DNA of 24,254 nucleotides from JBGOUV01 sp041477815. GTDB taxonomy: Bacteria; Acidobacteriota; Terriglobia; Bryobacterales; JACQDG01. Shown in pieces: positions 14,990 through 22,158 of the stretch. The stretch spans positions 1 to 24,254 of the forward strand of contig JBGOUV010000051.1 in assembly GCA_041477815.1 (NCBI GenBank), in the 5' to 3' direction. The stretch's first letter is position 1. Every line of letters starts with the position of its first letter. The notes under the pieces are model-generated. The model saw only the letters and a list, made by a program, of their open reading frames with translations, made no database searches and was not told where the DNA came from. A program made the position numbers and the translations under genes.

Positions 14990-17900
14990 CTAGAAGGAGA
15001 GCCTCAGCGCCATCTGGATGATCCTGCCGTCCCGAGCCCCGGTAATGCGGCCGTACGTCCCCGAGCTCAGCGACGTCGACGGATTATTCAACTGGGTGTG
15101 GTTGAACAGGTTGAAGAACTCCGCCCGGTACTGCAGCTTCCAGCGCTCGGAGAGCATAAAGTTCTTGTGCGCCGCGAAATCCACGTTAAACGTGCCCGGT
15201 CCGCGCAATATGTTCCGTCCGGCGTTCCCGAACGTGCCCGGGGCATTGTTCCGGAACGATTCGGTGGTAAACCACTTGTCGATCCGCTGTCCGCGCGAGC
15301 CGCTCGTCAGCGACGGCTTCGAAACCACGTCCGGGTTGTCATTCCCGATCCCGCTCAGCGCAATGTCGTCCCCGGTCGAGATGGTGAGCGGAAATCCGCT
15401 CTGCAGATTCCAGACGCCGGTTGTTTCCCAGTTCCCCAGCACCTGGCGCAATACGGGGTTCCCCTGGGGCGACGGCAATTGCCAAAGATAACTCGCCACC
15501 AAGTGGTGCGGCACGTGGAAGTCGGACAGCCCGCGGTAGGCCCGCGCGCTGAAGGGGTTGATCACGTTGATGCCGTCCAGGTCGGTAAGGTACGAAACCC
15601 AGTCGATACTCCGGGCGAAAGTATAGTTGGCGCCCAGCCGGAAGCCGTGCGAGAAGCGCTTGTCCAAGCCAAGCTGGAGCGAATGGTAGATCGAGTTGCC
15701 TCCCGAGACGTTCTGGGTGATGGTCTGGAAGTCCTGGTTGGAGCGCCGGGCCTGCGTGTCGTCGCCGCTCGCCCCCGGCCGGTATATCGCCGGATTGAGG
15801 TCGGTGTTGAAGCCCAAATGGGTGCCCTTGGAGGCCACATATCCCACGCGCGCCAGCACGTCGCCGCGGAGCTGATGCTCGATGGTCAGGTTCCAGCTCA
15901 GCACCTGCGCCGGATTCCAGTTGCTCGCATAGGACACCGCCAGCACCGGCTTATCGAAGTCCACGCCGGACGCCGGCGGGTTCGGCTGGTTCGGGAAGAA
16001 CGTCGACTGATCGAACGGATTCCGCTGGCCGGTGTAGGGATTGGCGAACGGAACGCCGAACAGGAAGTACTGGGGACTGAAGGGCGCGCTGTCCACCATG
16101 TTGTTGAACGCTTCCACAAACGGCGGCTGGTAGAACAGACCGATTCCGCCGCGCACGGTGGTGCGTCCCTTGCCGCCCAAGTTGTACGCGAACCCGATGC
16201 GGGGAGAAACCTGCATCCAGCTCGACTTGCTGCCGCCATCCGGACACTGCGGATCGCCCGCATAGAGGTACCCGCGCGGCGCCTTCGGGAACCGCGTCGA
16301 CTGCACCCCGGCCAGGTAGCATTCCGTCCGCCCCGCCGTGTCGCTGTAGGGCACAAAAGGATCCCAGCGCACGCCCAGCGACAGGGTGAACTGCCGGGAA
16401 ACACGAATGTTGTCTTGCGCGAACAGGCTGGCCAGCTTGCCTCGCCGCCCGGCATATTCGCCGCCGCCTTGGATGAAGCGCTCCACGCGGCCCAGCATGA
16501 AGTCGGAGAGCGCGTTGCCGCTGTAGCCCGACCCGCGGAAGCGGAAGCGGCCGGCTTGGCGGTAGGAGTTGTTCAGGTCGACTTTCATGTTCAGGAAGTC
16601 GCCCCCGAAGGAGATTTCGTGCGTGCCGCGAATCCAGTGCACGCTGTCGGCAAAGTGAAAATTCTGGCGATTGAATTCACCCGGAGCCCCGCTGGAAAGA
16701 GTGAAGAAACCCGCCACCTGCACGTTGATCTCAGGCGGCGTCGGGCTGGCGATATTCGAGCCGATGCTGCTCAAGCTGAAGGGCGCTCCACTCGTGGCCA
16801 GGCCGTTGTTCCGGTTGTACGAAAAGACGAAATTGTTCAGCAGCGTGGCGCTGGCGCTGTAGGTGTGGCTGACCGAGGCGCTCTGGCTGAAGAACTCCCG
16901 TCCGCCGGTGCCCCGCACCAGATCCTGCGCCCCGGAGACGGCGTCGCGCGGCAGCTTGGTATAGAAGTAGCGGCCGTAGACGCGCTGCTTCGTCATGTTG
17001 TAGTCGACGCGCCCCATGAACTGGTTCTCGTGCTCCTTTAGGGGACGATCGAAAACGATAAAACCGTCCGGTGAGGTCGGCTGCGGGACCAGCGGCAGCA
17101 GCTTGGCGGTGACGCCGTCGATGCGGCTGGCGGGAATGATGTTCCCTGGAATCGGCTGGCCCGTGTCCGGGTACCGCAATTGCCGGGAAACACCGGAGAA
17201 ATTGCCGCTGCGTTGCGCCGGGGTCAGCACCACCGCCGTCAAGCCCGAAGCGATGTTGCGCGTCTGCGTCCCCTGGTAAGTGCCGAAGAAGAACAGCTTA
17301 TCCTTGATGATCGGCCCGCCGGCGCTCCCGCCGTACTGATTGCGTTTCAGCTTGTCGCCCACCGGGGCGAAGAAGTTGCGCGCGTTCATGGCGCCATTGC
17401 GGAGGAACTCGAAGGCGCTGCCGTGAAACTGGTTCGTGCCCGACTTGGTCACGATGTTCACCACCGCGCCCGACGCGCGTCCGTGCTCGGCGCTGTAGTT
17501 GTTGGTCTGCACGCTGAATTCCTCGAGCGCGTCCGGGTTGGGAAACGGATTGTTGACGTTGGTGTAATGATCGATGTTACTGCCGCCGTCGAGCTGGTAA
17601 TTCACGCCGTCGCTGCGCGCGCCGTTCGCGGTAATGGACTGCGCGCCGGGATAGGTGGCGCCCTGCATCGCGTCGCCCGAGCCACGAGAGTTTCCGGCAT
17701 TCAGGTCGGTCGTGCCCGGGGCCAGCAACACCAGCGTCGCCGCGTTCCGGGCGTTGAGGGGAAGTTCGATGATGGTGCGCTGATCCACCGTCTGCCGCAG
17801 GGTGCCGGATCTGGTGTCCACCAGCTCGGCATTGGCTTCCACGGTGACCGTGTCGCTCAGCGCCCCGATCTGCAGCGCGACCGGCACGCCCGCGCTGACG

Positions 17901-18187
17901 TTGGCCTTCACCTCGATCCCGCGCTGCTCGAAGCGGCGGAAACCGGCGGCTTCGACCGCGAGCGTGTAAGTCCCCACCGGCAGCAGCGGGAAGACATAGC
18001 CGCCGTCGCCGGCGCTGAACGTCTCCCGCGACAGACCGGTGGCGGGCGCCGTGGCCACCACCTTGGCGCCGACGATGGACGCCCCGCTGGGGTCGATCAC
18101 GGTTCCGGCAATGCTTCCAGTGGGATCGGCGGCCTGGACAACCAGGCAGGCGAATAAGAGAGAGACTGCGACACGAGTGATACGCAT
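14990..18187 (-). CDS. Oar-like TonB-dependent outer-membrane receptor
   Basis: The start at 18187 (MRITRVAVSLLFACLVVQA) is chosen because it begins a signal peptide and is preceded by GAGG nine bases upstream; an in-frame ATG at 18265 would put 26 unlikely residues in front and would lie upstream of the expected transcript start. The product is 1065 residues. After the signal comes a carboxypeptidase-regulatory-like domain (GSIAGTVIDPSGASIVGAKV to about residue 105), then a plug domain (ITANGARSDGVNYQLDGGS, and VNIVTKSGTNQFHGSAFEFL), and a long beta-barrel ending in MALRLSF with the terminal Phe typical of outer-membrane proteins. It should import or bind an oligosaccharide or similar ligand using TonB energy; ligand unknown. 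Acidobacteria encode many such paralogs. It stands alone on the minus strand between direct repeats. Composition is more balanced than its neighbours. Confidence 0.92.
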   Translation of the reverse strand: MRITRVAVSLLFACLVVQAADPTGSIAGTVIDPSGASIVGAKVVATAPATGLSRETFSAGDGGYVFPLLPVGTYTLAVEAAGFRRFEQRGIEVKANVSAGVPVALQIGALSDTVTVEANAELVDTRSGTLRQTVDQRTIIELPLNARNAATLVLLAPGTTDLNAGNSRGSGDAMQGATYPGAQSITANGARSDGVNYQLDGGSNIDHYTNVNNPFPNPDALEEFSVQTNNYSAEHGRASGAVVNIVTKSGTNQFHGSAFEFLRNGAMNARNFFAPVGDKLKRNQYGGSAGGPIIKDKLFFFGTYQGTQTRNIASGLTAVVLTPAQRSGNFSGVSRQLRYPDTGQPIPGNIIPASRIDGVTAKLLPLVPQPTSPDGFIVFDRPLKEHENQFMGRVDYNMTKQRVYGRYFYTKLPRDAVSGAQDLVRGTGGREFFSQSASVSHTYSASATLLNNFVFSYNRNNGLATSGAPFSLSSIGSNIASPTPPEINVQVAGFFTLSSGAPGEFNRQNFHFADSVHWIRGTHEISFGGDFLNMKVDLNNSYRQAGRFRFRGSGYSGNALSDFMLGRVERFIQGGGEYAGRRGKLASLFAQDNIRVSRQFTLSLGVRWDPFVPYSDTAGRTECYLAGVQSTRFPKAPRGYLYAGDPQCPDGGSKSSWMQVSPRIGFAYNLGGKGRTTVRGGIGLFYQPPFVEAFNNMVDSAPFSPQYFLFGVPFANPYTGQRNPFDQSTFFPNQPNPPASGVDFDKPVLAVSYASNWNPAQVLSWNLTIEHQLRGDVLARVGYVASKGTHLGFNTDLNPAIYRPGASGDDTQARRSNQDFQTITQNVSGGNSIYHSLQLGLDKRFSHGFRLGANYTFARSIDWVSYLTDLDGINVINPFSARAYRGLSDFHVPHHLVASYLWQLPSPQGNPVLRQVLGNWETTGVWNLQSGFPLTISTGDDIALSGIGNDNPDVVSKPSLTSGSRGQRIDKWFTTESFRNNAPGTFGNAGRNILRGPGTFNVDFAAHKNFMLSERWKLQYRAEFFNLFNHTQLNNPSTSLSSGTYGRITGARDGRIIQMALRLSF

Positions 18188-18248
18188 ATCAGACGTCCTC
18201 AAAGACCCTTGGGTCGGAATTCCCCTTTTGAGCTTTCCGGCACGAAGT

Positions 18249-18254
18249 AGTATA
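18249..18254 (-). promoter_or_regulatory. TATACT -10-like box of the TonB receptor gene
   Basis: On the minus strand the sequence reads TTTGGTGTATACTACTTCG. A transcript starting about seven bases downstream would have a leader of ~55 bases containing the GAGG site before ATG 18187. No good -35 hexamer was found at the usual distance. Confidence 0.45.
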
Positions 18255-18305
18255 CACCAAACCACGGTGCGAAGGGCGAGCTGAGGCAGACTTTCATTCC
18301 AGGCT

Positions 18306-18345
18306 ATCCTCCGCCGGAAGAGAGAGCTGGATCGCAGTCTTGAAA
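18306..18345. repeat. Right copy of the 40-base direct repeat
   Basis: It matches 14861-14900 at 36 of 40 positions. Short reading frames stay open across it on both strands (plus: RKRELDRSLEK; minus: FKTAIQLSLPAED, with FKTALQLSLPVED in the left copy). It could therefore be a relic of a coding gene, but neither frame was recognised as a known family. The rest of the 18188-18467 interval holds promoters for the two divergent genes and no intact gene. Confidence 0.7.
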
Positions 18346-18375
18346 AGCTGCTTCCCTTCCACGTCGGGCCGACTA

Positions 18376-18405
18376 TGGACGAACGTGGCGCGAAGGCTTT
18401 ACACT
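18376..18405 (+). promoter_or_regulatory. Candidate sigma70-type promoter for the GNAT gene
   Basis: TGGACG (18376-18381) and TACACT (18400-18405) are separated by 18 bases and each match the -35 and -10 consensus reasonably. Transcription would begin near 18412, giving a leader of ~55 bases. This is a pattern match only. Confidence 0.35.
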
Positions 18406-18467
18406 AGCTGCTGGCGGCGGGGGTGCGGGCTTAATTCCGGCGGTCACGGGAGACGAATGAGGCAGTG

Positions 18468-18944
18468 ATGCGAATGGCGATGGCGCGGGAGGAGGACGTC
18501 GGGTTGGTGTTGTCGTTTATCCGAAAGCTGGCCGAGTTTGAGAAGCTGGCGCACGTGGTGACGGCGACCGAAGAGGGGTTGCGGGAGGCGCTGTTCGGCG
18601 CGCGGCCGGTGGCGGAGGTGGTGCTGGCGTATGAGGACGAAGAGCCGGCGGGGTTTGCGCTGTTCTTTCCGAACTTCTCTACGTTCCGGGGACGGGCGGG
18701 GTTGTACCTGGAAGACTTGTTCGTCGAGCCGGAGCATCGGGGGAAGGGGATCGGGAGGGCGCTTTTGGTGTACCTGGCGAAGCTGGCGGTGGAGCGCGGG
18801 TACGGCCGGCTGCAGTGGGTGGTGCTGGATTGGAATGCGCCGGCGATCGAGTTTTACAGGAAGCTGGGGGCGGAGGCGATGGACGACAAGACGGTGATGC
18901 TGGTGGCGGGGGAGGCGCTGGAGCGGCTGGCCAGTAGCCGGTGA
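18468..18944 (+). CDS. GNAT-family N-acetyltransferase (diamine/SSAT-like)
   Basis: A 158-residue acetyltransferase. The ATG at 18468 is preferred over the adjacent GTG at 18465 because GAGG (18459-18462) is then five bases upstream. The acetyl-CoA loop is RGKGIGRALL (91-100), preceded by LYLEDLFVEPEH. The C-terminal LDWNAPAIEFYRKLGA (120-135) and the N-terminal REEDVGLVLSFIRKLAEFEK strongly recall spermidine/spermine and diamine N-acetyltransferases. It would transfer acetyl from acetyl-CoA to a primary amine of a polyamine, thialysine or similar amine in the cytoplasm. It is a single gene converging with the LolA-like gene with a 5-base gap. Codons are strongly G-ending (GTG, GCG, CTG), unlike the C-ending plus-strand genes at 5-14 kb. 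Confidence 0.85.
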   Translation: MRMAMAREEDVGLVLSFIRKLAEFEKLAHVVTATEEGLREALFGARPVAEVVLAYEDEEPAGFALFFPNFSTFRGRAGLYLEDLFVEPEHRGKGIGRALLVYLAKLAVERGYGRLQWVVLDWNAPAIEFYRKLGAEAMDDKTVMLVAGEALERLASSR

Positions 18945-18949
18945 CCAGC

Positions 18950-19804
18950 TTACTTGCCCTCGAAGCGGATGGTCGAGTCGGCCGAGAAACGTTTGTAGTC
19001 GTCGTATTGGACGGTTAGGCGGACGCGCTGGGGGCCGGAGCGGAAGGGGAGTGTGTCGTCGGCGAAGGTGCGGACGGGGAACCAATACTTGCCGTCGATG
19101 GGGCGGTAGAGGGTGGTGAAGTGTGGGAACAGGTTCTCGCCTTTCTGGCGGTAGATCTGGGGGACGGGGCGGCCTTCGGCGCGAATGATCTGGCGGTCCG
19201 GGGCGCTGATCCAGATGCGGCCTTCGAACAGGCGCAGGCCGTCGAGGAGCTGGCGGGGCTTGACCTGGTAGACGAAGCAGTCCAGGTCATCCATGGGTTC
19301 GCGGCCCATATATTTAATGGCGTAGTGGATGAAGTCGTCGCGGGTTAAGACGAAGGGTTTGACCTCGCGGATGTCTCGGAAGTCCTCTTCGGTGAGACGG
19401 AGGTTCTTTAGAGCGGTGACCGGGCGGCCTACGAAAACCTCGGTGCGCTCCTTCTGCGGGTTGAAGATGATGTCGCGGACCTCGCGGTAGCGGCCAACCT
19501 CCAGGCCGCGGGGGTCGAGCTCCAGGAACAGGACGGTCTGGCGGTAGGTGTACTGGTCGCGGGCGGTCTTGAATTCGCCGGCTTTGGCGGCCACCTCCCG
19601 CAGGAGATCGGGCGGCGGATCCTGGGGAAAGGCGGGGGGCAGGGCCAGGAGGATAAGATGGGTGAATGCCCCGCGGGTTCTGGTGGACGCTGGCAGTAGC
19701 GAACGCCGTGCTGGCGCTGGCGGGGGCGGTGTACGCGGGGCGGCTGGGGTTGCCGGCATCGTTGGCAGGGCCGGTAGTGGCGGCGTTCCTCCTACAGATT
19801 TCAT
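18950..19804 (-). CDS. LolA-like exported protein of unknown function; start unresolved
   Basis: The recognisable protein runs from about 19660 to 18950. A hydrophobic segment HLILLALPPAFPQ looks like a signal peptide, followed by DLLREVAAKAGEFKTARDQY, TYRQTVLFLELDPRG, GRYREVRDIIF, LRLTEEDFRDIREVKPF, DDLDCFVYQVKPRQ and a repeated-strand region ending DDYKRFSADSTIRFEG. The strand-rich layout with KPRQ..LFEGRIWIS..RQIIRAEG resembles outer-membrane lipoprotein-sorting (LolA/DUF4292-like) folds; similar uncharacterised proteins are common in Acidobacteria (from memory). The problem is the start: no ATG, GTG or TTG lies just before the signal-like segment. The nearest upstream ATGs (up to 19804) would add a Pro-rich stretch antisense to the CPBP gene. 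The coordinate given is the outer limit of the frame. GTG 19594 would remove the signal. Confidence 0.7.
   Translation of the reverse strand: MKSVGGTPPLPALPTMPATPAAPRTPPPPAPARRSLLPASTRTRGAFTHLILLALPPAFPQDPPPDLLREVAAKAGEFKTARDQYTYRQTVLFLELDPRGLEVGRYREVRDIIFNPQKERTEVFVGRPVTALKNLRLTEEDFRDIREVKPFVLTRDDFIHYAIKYMGREPMDDLDCFVYQVKPRQLLDGLRLFEGRIWISAPDRQIIRAEGRPVPQIYRQKGENLFPHFTTLYRPIDGKYWFPVRTFADDTLPFRSGPQRVRLTVQYDDYKRFSADSTIRFEGK
19647..19652 (+). promoter_or_regulatory. Perfect AGGAGG Shine-Dalgarno, spaced for a short upstream ORF
   Basis: AGGAGG is ideally placed (5 bases) for the ATG at 19658, which opens a 13-codon frame (MGECPAGSGGRWQ, then TAG). It lies 13 bases from the CPBP ATG at 19666, which is long. 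Either the CPBP gene tolerates the spacing, or the short frame is a leader coupled to it. Confidence 0.45.
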
Positions 19805-20664
19805 TCTATATGGCGGCGGGATGCGGCGGGGTTCGGCAGTGGATCGAGGAACGGCTGCGGCCGGGGCAATTGGCGGTGGGGTTGACGTTGGCGGGGATCG
19901 TGCCGTACCTCGTCTACAGCGTGCCGACGGGGGTGTTCGCGTGGGCGGCGCTGGGCAAGCTGGCGGTGATTGCCGGCGTGCCGGCGTGGGTGTTTGTGGT
20001 GGCGCCGACGCGCCGCCGGGACCTGACGTGGCAGGACCTGGTGGTGCTTCTGACGGTGGCGGTGGCGGAGTTGGGCAGGGTCTATCGGGGGATCTATGTT
20101 AGCCCGCTCGAGGGAGTGCGGATCGAAATCCTGGGGCGGTTCATGATCCTGGGCGTGGGGGCGATGGCGTATCTGTCGCTACGGAAGATAGAGGGGAGCG
20201 GGTACCGGCTGGGGGCGCCGTCCGGCGAGGAGTGGAAGGCGGGGCTGAAACAGTTTGCCCTGTTCCTGCCGGTGGGGGTGGCGGTGGGGCTGGGGATCGG
20301 GTTCATGGGGTACCGGCCGGTAGTGGTGAAGGAGTGGTGGATGTATCCGCTACTTATTGTTGGTACAGGGGTGGGGATGTACCTGGTGGTGGCGCTGTAC
20401 GAGGAGCTGTTCTTCCGGGGGGTATGGCAGAATCTGACCAGTCACAGCCTGGGGAGTCCGGTGGCCGCGCAGGTGGTGACCAGCGTATTGTTCGGGCTGG
20501 TGCACCTGACGTTCCGGGAATTTCCTAACTGGCGGTTCGCCGTGCTGGGCGCGATCACGGGCTGGTTCTACGGGCAGGCGTGGCGGCAGGGACGGAGCGT
20601 GGTGGCGTCGGGCATCACGCACGCGCTGGTGGTGACGCTGTGGAAGCTGCTGTTTTCGGGCTGA
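19666..20664 (+). CDS. CPBP-family intramembrane metalloprotease (CAAX/Abi type)
   Basis: A 332-residue, highly hydrophobic protein with about eight predicted membrane segments, the first at residues 5-25. All three signature motifs are present near the C-terminus: EELFFRG (E246, E247, R251), FGLVH (276-280, H280) and GITHA (316-320, H319). These make the zinc-type active site of the CPBP/Rce1 family, which cleaves within or next to membranes; in bacteria some are linked to bacteriocin self-protection, most are uncharacterised. The first half (residues 1-200) is an acidobacterial-type extension of several helices. The ATG at 19666 is chosen because the first membrane segment starts right after it. 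It is divergent from, and may overlap, the LolA-like gene. Codons are strongly G-ending like those of the GNAT gene. Confidence 0.88.
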   Translation: MPRGFWWTLAVANAVLALAGAVYAGRLGLPASLAGPVVAAFLLQISFYMAAGCGGVRQWIEERLRPGQLAVGLTLAGIVPYLVYSVPTGVFAWAALGKLAVIAGVPAWVFVVAPTRRRDLTWQDLVVLLTVAVAELGRVYRGIYVSPLEGVRIEILGRFMILGVGAMAYLSLRKIEGSGYRLGAPSGEEWKAGLKQFALFLPVGVAVGLGIGFMGYRPVVVKEWWMYPLLIVGTGVGMYLVVALYEELFFRGVWQNLTSHSLGSPVAAQVVTSVLFGLVHLTFREFPNWRFAVLGAITGWFYGQAWRQGRSVVASGITHALVVTLWKLLFSG

Positions 20665-20675
20665 GAGGCCTTTGT

Positions 20676-20681
20676 TATACT
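20676..20681 (+). promoter_or_regulatory. TATACT -10-like box 10 bases before the coiled-coil gene
   Basis: The sequence TTTGTTATACTAAGAGCCGCC immediately precedes ATG 20692 and has no Shine-Dalgarno. A transcript starting about seven bases after the box would have a leader of only a few bases, so initiation may be close to leaderless. No convincing -35 was seen. Confidence 0.45.
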
Positions 20682-20691
20682 AAGAGCCGCC

Positions 20692-21036
20692 ATGGATATC
20701 GAGCGCACGATGGAGTTCCTTCTCGACCAGCAGGCGAAGCTGTCGGTGAGAATGGACGAAGTCCAGCAGAGCCAGTTGAAGCTGCACGAGTTCATCGAGA
20801 AAGTGATCGCCATGATGGAGAAGGTGATGGCCACCATGGAAGGCGTGTCCAACGTGCAGGAGGGGTACAACAAACTGCTGTTCAATCTGTGCGAAGCGGA
20901 ACGCAAGACCGAAGAGCACGTGGGGAGATTGGCCGAGGCGCAGGAGAAAACCCTGGACCATATGCACGCCTTCATCGAGGAGCAGATCCGGCGGCTGGCG
21001 GTGGCCGAACGGCAGGCACTGGGGGCGGGAGACTAG
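20692..21036 (+). CDS. Small coiled-coil protein
   Basis: A 114-residue, Glu/Gln/Lys-rich protein with heptad-like spacing of Leu, Met and Val over almost its whole length, including MEFLLDQQAKLSVRMDEVQ, KVIAMMEKVMATMEGV and EEHVGRLAEAQEKTLDHM. It has no signal peptide or membrane segment and no recognised catalytic motif. Short coiled-coil proteins opening with a similar M-D-x-x-R-T-M-x-F-x-L-D-Q-Q are, from memory, recurrent hypothetical proteins in Solibacter-like genomes. A structural or partner-binding role is likely but unproven. It follows the CPBP gene by 27 bases but appears to have its own promoter. No ribosome site is visible. Confidence 0.7.
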   Translation: MDIERTMEFLLDQQAKLSVRMDEVQQSQLKLHEFIEKVIAMMEKVMATMEGVSNVQEGYNKLLFNLCEAERKTEEHVGRLAEAQEKTLDHMHAFIEEQIRRLAVAERQALGAGD

Positions 21037-21123
21037 CGTCCTACGTACGTAATTACACGCGACAGGGCGCCAGGAAACGAGGCGCGCCGTGATTCCGTCC
21101 AAGGCGGCAGGAGGGCGGAGTCT

Positions 21124-21345
21124 ATGAGACGACTAATCCATGCAGCCTTGGTAGCGGTTTTGGCCCTCGGGATTCCGGGGATGGCCTGGGGGAAGCACCG
21201 GCACGGTCCCGGTTGCGGGCACCGGGGGTTCGAGCGCGAATATCGTTACAGCCGGCGGGAACGCAACCAATACCAGAGAGAACTGGACCGGGAGCGAAGA
21301 TACTTCTATAGACAGTACCATTATTTGAATGGGGGTCGCCCGTAA
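21124..21345 (+). CDS. Small basic exported protein
   Basis: A 73-residue protein with a good signal peptide (MRRLIHAALVAVLALGIPGMAWG) followed by a short, very basic and Tyr/Arg-rich mature region: KHRHGPGCGHRG, then EYRYSRRERNQYQREL and RRYFYRQYHY. Purine-rich GGAGG (21110-21114) and GGAG (21117-21120) precede the ATG. The His-rich start (H-R-H-G-P-G-C-G-H) could bind metal, but this is a guess. No family was recognised. Such small RRY/QY-rich exported proteins are often seen as hypotheticals; a real gene is supported by the signal peptide and the ribosome site. Confidence 0.6.
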   Translation: MRRLIHAALVAVLALGIPGMAWGKHRHGPGCGHRGFEREYRYSRRERNQYQRELDRERRYFYRQYHYLNGGRP

Positions 21346-21370
21346 AGTACAGAATTGAAACGTCGATTTC

Positions 21371-21455
21371 TGGTGGCTCCCCAGGTAGGACTCGAACCCA
21401 CAACCTCCCGTGACGATGCGGAGTTACAGCCTGCCCATCTTGTCCGACTCGTGAC
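21371..21455 (-). pseudogene. Degraded tRNA with intact tRNA-Asn-like 3' end
   Basis: On the minus strand bases 21410-21374 read as the 3' part of a tRNA: anticodon-stem end and variable loop CGGGAGGTTG, T-arm GTGGGTTCGAGTCCTAC, acceptor CTGGGGA, then G and CCA, followed by another CCA. This is nearly the 3' half of a bacterial tRNA-Asn. Further 5' the match breaks: GGCTGTAACTCCGCATCGTCA stands where GGCTGTTAAC is expected, and no TCCCCAG acceptor partner occurs within 150 bases. The 5' part (GAGTCGGACAAGATGGGCAG) recalls a tRNA-Tyr D-arm, but that reading fails at the acceptor too. It is most likely a tRNA pseudogene or an attachment-site remnant. Confidence 0.55.
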
Positions 21456-21511
21456 GACCGGCGCCAATCTCGAAAGACCACCAACACTCTGTCGTTCTCT
21501 TGACTCCGGGA

Positions 21512-21531
21512 AGCCGGCCAGGAGGCCGGCT
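21512..21531. terminator. Perfect 8-base-pair hairpin downstream of frr
   Basis: AGCCGGCC and GGCCGGCT are exact inverted copies around the loop AGGA. The hairpin begins 18 bases beyond the frr stop codon on the minus strand, where an end-of-operon signal is expected. There is no following T-tract, so it is not a textbook intrinsic terminator; it may act as a mRNA 3' stabiliser or be an interspersed palindrome. Confidence 0.4.
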
Positions 21532-21549
21532 GCGGACCAGGGGGCCGCC

Positions 21550-22152
21550 CTACTTGATTTCCAGAATTTCCTTTTCTTTGGCCTTGCCGATTTGATCGAT
21601 GTCCTCGATGGTCTTGTTGGTCATCCGCTGGATCTCGTCGTGGGCCCGCTTGTCATCGTCCTCGGTGACCTTCTTGTCCTTGAGGAGCTTCTTTACATTC
21701 TCGTTGGCGTCCCGGCGGATGTTGCGGGTGGACACCCGGTGATTCTCCAGGACGTGGTGCAGGTGCTTCACCAGCTCTTTGCGGCGCTCTTCGGTGAGGG
21801 GAGGAATAGGTACGCGCACGACCTTACCGTCATTGGCCGGGTTTAGCCCCAAGTCGGCGGAGCGGATGGCCTTCTCGATGCTGCCGATCTGCGTGACGTC
21901 CCAGGGTTGCAGGGCGATGAGGCTGGGCTCGGGTACGGTGAGGGTGGCGAGTTGGTTGAGGGGAGTCGGGGTGCCGTAGTAGTCCACCCGGACGTGGTCT
22001 AGCAGGCTGAGCGAGGCGCGTCCGGTGCGGATGGTGGACAGCTCGTGCTGCAGGTCGGACTTGGTCTTCTCCATCCGGGCCTTGGCGGCCTGTTCGATCT
22101 CCTTGATGGTGTTGTACGAGGGAGCGGCGGCAGCGGGTTGGTGTTCCTTCAT
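21550..22152 (-). CDS. frr: Ribosome recycling factor
   Basis: A 200-residue protein, slightly longer than the usual ~185 because of an N-terminal extension (MKEHQPAAAAPSYN). Hallmarks are HELSTIRTGRAS (36-47), YYGTPTPLNQLA (58-69), the hinge region LIALQPWDVTQIGSIEKAI and the C-terminal helix RRDANENVKKLLKDKKVTED. Together with EF-G it splits the post-termination ribosome. The GGAG of its ribosome site overlaps the pyrH stop codon (six bases between genes), so expression is coupled to pyrH. It is the last gene of the rpsB-tsf-pyrH-frr block, an order conserved in most bacteria. Confidence 0.97.
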   Translation of the reverse strand: MKEHQPAAAAPSYNTIKEIEQAAKARMEKTKSDLQHELSTIRTGRASLSLLDHVRVDYYGTPTPLNQLATLTVPEPSLIALQPWDVTQIGSIEKAIRSADLGLNPANDGKVVRVPIPPLTEERRKELVKHLHHVLENHRVSTRNIRRDANENVKKLLKDKKVTEDDDKRAHDEIQRMTNKTIEDIDQIGKAKEKEILEIK

Positions 22153-22158
22153 AGTCGT

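Noticed and set aside
15098..17041. Plus-strand 647-codon frame opposite the TonB receptor
   Set aside because: Arg/Val/Ala-rich without motifs; antisense of the receptor barrel.
14861..18345. Composite transposon bounded by the 40-base repeats
   Set aside because: No transposase, no terminal inverted repeats and no target-site duplication were seen; the repeats are reported only as flanks.
21042..21090. TACGTACGTA palindrome and nearby GGCGC...GCGCC pairing after the coiled-coil gene
   Set aside because: Short and imperfect; expected by chance in GC-rich DNA and without a T-tract.
21371..21483. Functional class-II tRNA-Tyr (anticodon GTA)
   Set aside because: The D-arm and anticodon loop partly fit, but the anticodon stem has an A-C mismatch, no proper long variable arm forms and the acceptor stem cannot pair.
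21355..21846. Plus-strand frame beginning MKRRFLVAPQVGLEPTTS
   Set aside because: VGLEPTT is the well-known false peptide made by reading across the antisense of a tRNA, and the rest is antisense to frr.
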